Of a DNA stretch of 64,000 bases, positions 60,000 through 64,000 are shown in pieces (position 1 is the stretch's first letter; every line of letters starts with the position of its first letter). The notes beneath the pieces are model-generated. The model ran no database searches. It worked only from the letters and a program-made list of their open reading frames with translations, and was not told where the DNA came from. This DNA comes from an uncultured bacterium. GTDB taxonomy: Bacteria > Planctomycetota > UBA8742 > UBA2392. Made by a program: the position numbers and the translations under genes. Location: NCBI GenBank assembly GCA_938014885.1, contig CALLQI010000018.1:558001-622000 (forward strand), in the 5' to 3' direction.

Positions 60000-62351
60000 A
60001 TGCGAGGGAAAGTACCCCTGAGGGTGCTTGCGTTCCTCGGTTGTATGGCAGCAGGCGGGATTGGCCTTGCGCCTTCAGGGCTGGCGCAGGACTCAGCGCA
60101 ACCGGCTCCTTCGGGCACTGAGTTGCAGGTTGAGGGCAGTCCCTTTGCCGAGGAAATCAAGCAGCTCGAAGCCGCAGCCGACAAAGCCGGCCGCCGGGTC
60201 GCGTTTGCGGCCGTGCTGACCAAAGCCACGGAGCTTAAGGCTTCGCCTGATCCTCTGGTCTCCATCCTCAAGAACAAAAAACCGGCTGAGGCCTTCATGG
60301 ACCTCGTCGAATACGTGCGCGAAACCGCCGACGCCCGCCACGTTGATTTCCTGCAGCCGCTGATCCTTGCCGCCAATGAGCCCGGCGAGGGCGCCCGCAG
60401 CGCATCGGCGGCCGTTGTCGCGTACCGCATGGGTGCCGTGGACACGATCTGCACGATGCTTAAGTCTGAGTCCAAGCCTGAAAGGCTCGCGGCCGCGAGC
60501 ATCAGCGCAGAGCGCGTGGGCGGCATGAAGGGCGGCGCCAAGCTGACGATCGCGCTTGTGAACGCGTTGGCGTCGGCGGACGCGGAATTGAATGCGACAT
60601 GCATCCGCAGCCTGGCGCGCATTACGCTGCTGAAACATGAGAAGGCTGAAGACTGGCGCGCCTGGCTGGGCGACAAGTCTGAGTTGGACCTGATCGCCGA
60701 GATCGGCGACCGCGAAGCCGAAGAACGCCGCAAGTCAGAAGAGGAACGCAAGCGCATCGAGAAGGCGTTGCTGCAAAAGATCCTGGACGACATGAAAGCC
60801 GACGACAGCCAGAACGCGTCGGCGCTGGTAGGGCACCTCAAGACTTCGCCTTACCTGGATGTCCGCCTGAAGGCCTGTGAGTTGCTGGCGGCCCTGCTGC
60901 CCAAACTGGCCGAAGAGGCCTCGCGCGAGCCCGTAGACACACTGGGTGAACGCCTGCTGCTGGCTACCGAACACGAAGACGTCCGCAAGGCCGCGGCCGC
61001 CGCGCTGGCCGGCAGCGGCAAGCCCGCACTGTCATTCCCGTACATCGACCGCTGCCTTGAGGGCAACGGGATCAGCGCCAACCTGCGGCTTGAGCTGGTG
61101 CGCGGCCTGAACGCCCCGATCGCCGCCACCCGCCTGGCTTTGCTTCTGAAGTCTGAGTTGGACGGGGCCGAGCTGCGCGGCGGCGCGGTATTGGAAACAC
61201 TCCTTACGCAGGCCCGCAATGTGCTTGAGTTCCAGGATGCAAGCCAGGCGCGCCGCGACATCCTTGAGCAGTTCTCGCGCTTGCAGCTTCTGGTGCTTGA
61301 GAAAGTCGCCGTCACCACCGACACCTCGGCACGCAGCCGCCTCCTTGAGCTCGCGACCCGGGCCTGCGACACCATCGTGTTCCTGGCCCGCGTGAAAAGC
61401 GTCGATGTCAGCGCCACGGCCGAAGCCCTGCTGTCACTCGGGTGCAGCGACACCACGGCTGCAGGTGCTGCTATCACCGCGATGCGCGAGGCCCTGCGCG
61501 TGCCGGAATCACACGCGGCACTGGTAGACAAACTGGGCACCCCGCCTGAGTCCGACAGGCTGGCCGCGCTGTACACCCGCCTGTTGGCAGGCACCGACGA
61601 AGCCATGCAGATCAACGTGATGGGCCTGTATGAGGCCCTGCAGCTTGCACCGGAAGACCTGGCCGTGTTGCGCAAGCGCCTGCTGGACCGCGCCCGCAGC
61701 AGCGAAGCTACCATCCCGCGCGGCAACGAACGCAAGACCATCCGCGATGCCCTGCGCGCCCTGCTGGCCAAGCTGTACACGTCCGCCGCTGAGCACACAT
61801 CCCTGCTGAACGAACTGCTGGGTTGCCAGCACGGTGACAAAGACTTCATCGCCTACGTGCAGTTGCTGTCAGCCCCGCGCGTGGCCCTGATTGCGGCGAC
61901 GCTGCAACCGCTGTTGGAGAAAGAGCCGGTCCGCGTCGCGCTGCTCGTGGAAGACCTGCACGGCCGCATCACCACGGACGAGCACCAGGACCGCGAGTAC
62001 AAGATGTTCCGCACCAGTGTGGACGCCAGCGTGCGCGCCCACATTGCGCGCGTGATCAGCGAGACATTGACCCAGGGCATGACCGAAGCCCGCCGCGCCG
62101 AGCTGCCCAAGCTCGCGGCTCAGCCCATGCGCCGCCAGTTCATCGATGCTGCGCTGGAGCAGTTGAAAGCAAAACCCGCCCCTGGTGACGCCCGCGATGA
62201 AGTCAGCGAAATGCTGCTGCAAGCGTTGCGCGGCGCGCACCCCGAACGCTACGACGGCGTGGCGCTCAAAGGCCTGTCGCAGGAAGAGTTCACCAAGGCC
62301 ATTGAGCAGTTGCACCCCAAACTGAAGGAAGACGGCTACAACGTGCCGTAG
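60000..62351 (+). CDS. Secreted HEAT-like repeat protein
   Basis: The 783-residue protein starts at ATG 60000 with AGGA upstream and a signal peptide (MRGKVPLRVLAFLGCMAAGGIGLAPSGLAQ). The rest is almost wholly alpha-helical with HEAT/armadillo-type spacing (for example AAAALAGSGKPALSFPYI and ALNALASADAELNATC-like units), and two longer charged helices near residue 240. No catalytic motif is recognised. A scaffold role outside the cytoplasm is likely. It lies 38 bp upstream of rnr. Confidence 0.82.
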   Translation: MRGKVPLRVLAFLGCMAAGGIGLAPSGLAQDSAQPAPSGTELQVEGSPFAEEIKQLEAAADKAGRRVAFAAVLTKATELKASPDPLVSILKNKKPAEAFMDLVEYVRETADARHVDFLQPLILAANEPGEGARSASAAVVAYRMGAVDTICTMLKSESKPERLAAASISAERVGGMKGGAKLTIALVNALASADAELNATCIRSLARITLLKHEKAEDWRAWLGDKSELDLIAEIGDREAEERRKSEEERKRIEKALLQKILDDMKADDSQNASALVGHLKTSPYLDVRLKACELLAALLPKLAEEASREPVDTLGERLLLATEHEDVRKAAAAALAGSGKPALSFPYIDRCLEGNGISANLRLELVRGLNAPIAATRLALLLKSELDGAELRGGAVLETLLTQARNVLEFQDASQARRDILEQFSRLQLLVLEKVAVTTDTSARSRLLELATRACDTIVFLARVKSVDVSATAEALLSLGCSDTTAAGAAITAMREALRVPESHAALVDKLGTPPESDRLAALYTRLLAGTDEAMQINVMGLYEALQLAPEDLAVLRKRLLDRARSSEATIPRGNERKTIRDALRALLAKLYTSAAEHTSLLNELLGCQHGDKDFIAYVQLLSAPRVALIAATLQPLLEKEPVRVALLVEDLHGRITTDEHQDREYKMFRTSVDASVRAHIARVISETLTQGMTEARRAELPKLAAQPMRRQFIDAALEQLKAKPAPGDARDEVSEMLLQALRGAHPERYDGVALKGLSQEEFTKAIEQLHPKLKEDGYNVP

Positions 62352-62389
62352 CCGCTTGCACGGGCGCGCAAATTGCCTTTGATGGTCCG

Positions 62390-64000
62390 ATGCCTGAGCC
62401 CGACCAGCCCCGCTTCACAGACGAACTTGCCGACAAGGTCCGCGCGTTTTGCACCGAAGCGCGCGAGATCGACGCCATCGCCGCGCACCTCAAGATGCAG
62501 GATGTCGCCGAGCTTACCGACTGGCTCGAGTCGCTGGCCTTTGCGGGCAAGCTCCAGCGCCTCAAGGGCAAGAAGTACATCGCCACGCGCGGCGCCACGC
62601 TGGTCGGCACCTACCGGCGCGGCAAGGGTCGCGGCCGCAACATCGGCGGCTACGTGAACCCGACGCTCGACGGCCTGCCCAACGTGGACGTGCCCCAAGG
62701 TTTCGACGAAGGCGCACAGGACGGCGACCTGGTGCTGGTCTCATACAAACAGAATCACCGGGTGGGCGACCGCCGCAGCGCGCACCCCGGCCGCGAGTAC
62801 CTGGGCAAAGTGCTAAGCATCATCGATGCCCGCCCCACTGAGGCCGTGGGCGTGTTCGAAATCGCGCCGAGCGGGCATTTTCGCGTGCGCCTGGAAGGCT
62901 ACAACCTGCCGCGCCACGCCTGGCTGCAACCGGAACAAGCCGGCCGCACGAAGCCCGGCACCGTGGTGCGCGTGAGGCTGCGTCGCAAGCCGGATTCCAG
63001 CGGGCGCACGCTGGCTGATCTGCTGGGCAGCGTCGGGCGCATAGATGACCCTACACATGACCTGGACAACCTGGTCGCGCTGTTCGATTTCCCCGGCGAC
63101 TTCAGCGAAGAAGCCAAGGCACAGGCCGCTGCGCTGCCCGCTGACCCCGACGAAAAGGACTTCGCCGGGCGCATCGACCTGCGCAAGCTGCCGGTGATCA
63201 CGATTGACCCCAAAGACGCCGAAGACCACGACGACGCCATCAGCATCGAAGAGCTGCCCGAAGGCATGCTGCGGCTGGGCGTGCACATCGCTGACGTCGC
63301 GCATTACGTCACGCCGGGAAGTGCGTTGGACGTGGACGCGCGCTTTCGCGCCACCAGCGTGTACCTGCCGGGGCGGCTGATCCCGATGCTACCCAAGCAG
63401 CTTTCGCAGGGGCTATGCAGCCTGCACGACAGCGTGGACCGGCTTGCGCAGTCGGTGTTCATGTGGTTTGACGCCGCGGGTGTCATGCAGCGGCGCGAGA
63501 TTGTGAAGTCGATTGTTCGCGTGCGGCGCTTCCTCACATACGAAGAGGTGCTGCCGGTGCTGCAGGGCAAGGCCGACACTGGCGACGCGGTCGTGGACAA
63601 GCTGCTGGTGCTGGGCCGCAAGCTGGCTGACCATTTGCAGGCGCGGCGCATCAAGCGCGGCGCGATCACGCTGGAGATTCCGCGGCCTCACGTGATCGTG
63701 GACAAGCAGGGGCTTGTGAAGGCGGTCGAGGAAGAGAAGTCTGATCCCGCGCACAACCTGATTGAAGAGTTCATGCTGATCGCCAACGAGTCCGTGGCGC
63801 ACTTCCTGATTGAGCGCGGGCTGCCCTACATCGGGCGCATCCACCCGCCGCCGCCGGAAGACGCCAAGGAAGACTTCTGGGAATTCTGCGATGAGCTCAA
63901 GCTCGCGCATCCCGACTTTGACGAGCCCGGCGAGTTGCAGCAGTTCCTGGACTCAGTGAAGAACCGCGAGGGCTTTGACGCCATCCATTATGCGTTGCTG
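62390..64000 (+). CDS. rnr: Ribonuclease R, 3'-truncated by the window edge
   Basis: The first 537 codons of an RNB-family exoribonuclease are present. A short N-terminal helical region is followed by cold-shock/OB folds (about 60-200) and the catalytic RNB domain, with the metal-binding IDPKDAEDHDDA near residue 275 and a HIADVAHYV strand soon after. RNase R degrades structured RNA 3' to 5'. The start is ATG 62390 (MPEPDQPRF); an ATG at 62382 is out of frame. The C-terminal S1 domain lies beyond the window. Confidence 0.93.
   Translation, partial: MPEPDQPRFTDELADKVRAFCTEAREIDAIAAHLKMQDVAELTDWLESLAFAGKLQRLKGKKYIATRGATLVGTYRRGKGRGRNIGGYVNPTLDGLPNVDVPQGFDEGAQDGDLVLVSYKQNHRVGDRRSAHPGREYLGKVLSIIDARPTEAVGVFEIAPSGHFRVRLEGYNLPRHAWLQPEQAGRTKPGTVVRVRLRRKPDSSGRTLADLLGSVGRIDDPTHDLDNLVALFDFPGDFSEEAKAQAAALPADPDEKDFAGRIDLRKLPVITIDPKDAEDHDDAISIEELPEGMLRLGVHIADVAHYVTPGSALDVDARFRATSVYLPGRLIPMLPKQLSQGLCSLHDSVDRLAQSVFMWFDAAGVMQRREIVKSIVRVRRFLTYEEVLPVLQGKADTGDAVVDKLLVLGRKLADHLQARRIKRGAITLEIPRPHVIVDKQGLVKAVEEEKSDPAHNLIEEFMLIANESVAHFLIERGLPYIGRIHPPPPEDAKEDFWEFCDELKLAHPDFDEPGELQQFLDSVKNREGFDAIHYALL

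Noticed and set aside
1..64000. CRISPR array, insertion sequence, prophage or rRNA
   Set aside because: No regular direct repeats with spacers, no transposase or terminal repeats, no phage structural genes and no rRNA signatures were seen. The XerC/D-type recombinase sits among housekeeping genes.

Overview
The window is GC-rich chromosomal DNA with dense, mostly single-copy bacterial genes on both strands. The best guess for the organism is a member of the Planctomycetota or a close relative. This rests on a zinc-ribbon-plus-membrane-helix protein of the MJ0042 type, several secreted gluzincin-like (DUF1570-type) proteins, very many signal-peptide proteins with TPR, HEAT or coiled-coil architecture, histone H1-like lysine/alanine tails, and an ATP-dependent PEP carboxykinase. 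It is an inference from gene content. There is no rRNA, phage, insertion sequence or CRISPR array.

Layout. 1-3.7 kb: the 5' end of a probable nuoI, then secA (both minus). 3.8-7 kb: a secreted protein, a lipoprotein and a metallopeptidase-like protein, all plus. 7.3 kb: tRNA-Gly(GCC) with terminator (minus). 7.6-11.7 kb: an MJ0042-type membrane protein, a degenerate PAS/kinase-like protein and a squalene/phytoene synthase. 12.0-12.6 kb: a secreted two-domain HMA protein whose frame contains three TGA codons, at metal-ligand cysteine positions. 12.8-18.1 kb: DksA-like protein, TPR/metallopeptidase, surE, xerC/D, ybeY. 18.2-24.6 kb: VOC protein, coiled-coil membrane protein, pckA, orn, class II fba. 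24.7-32.2 kb: a large Ig-repeat surface protein, a GspE/PilB ATPase and a beta-helix/FN3 surface protein. 32.4-44.2 kb: accessory genes, including two small proteins of different composition, a VOC protein with an H1-like tail, an orphan TPR protein, two paralogous secreted proteins (one with two in-frame TGA codons), a von Willebrand A protein, a Tat lipoprotein of the DUF1513 type and a large coiled-coil protein. 44.3-47.4 kb: lipoprotein, ribF, pyrE, purQ. 47.5-59.8 kb: a minus-strand run of two DUF3857/transglutaminase-like TPR proteins, rsmD and an AsmA-like giant. 60-64 kb: a HEAT-repeat secreted protein and RNase R (runs off the end).

The central result is probable selenocysteine use. 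The gene at 11962-12615 reads as one frame of 218 codons from a good ribosome binding site and signal peptide through two heavy-metal-associated domains, with TGA at codons 53, 57 and 137, where the family has cysteine. A second gene at 41600-42856 has TGA at codons 23 and 321, each followed at 11-15 nt by a hairpin with a G-U loop, and its full reading aligns end to end with an uninterrupted paralogue at 35545-36819. TGA is an ordinary stop elsewhere in the window, so specific recoding rather than reassignment is the parsimonious reading. The selenocysteine machinery itself is not in the window.

The intergenic DNA carries several families of short degenerate repeats, many arranged as inverted pairs that could form hairpins. 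At least two families recur at separate sites.
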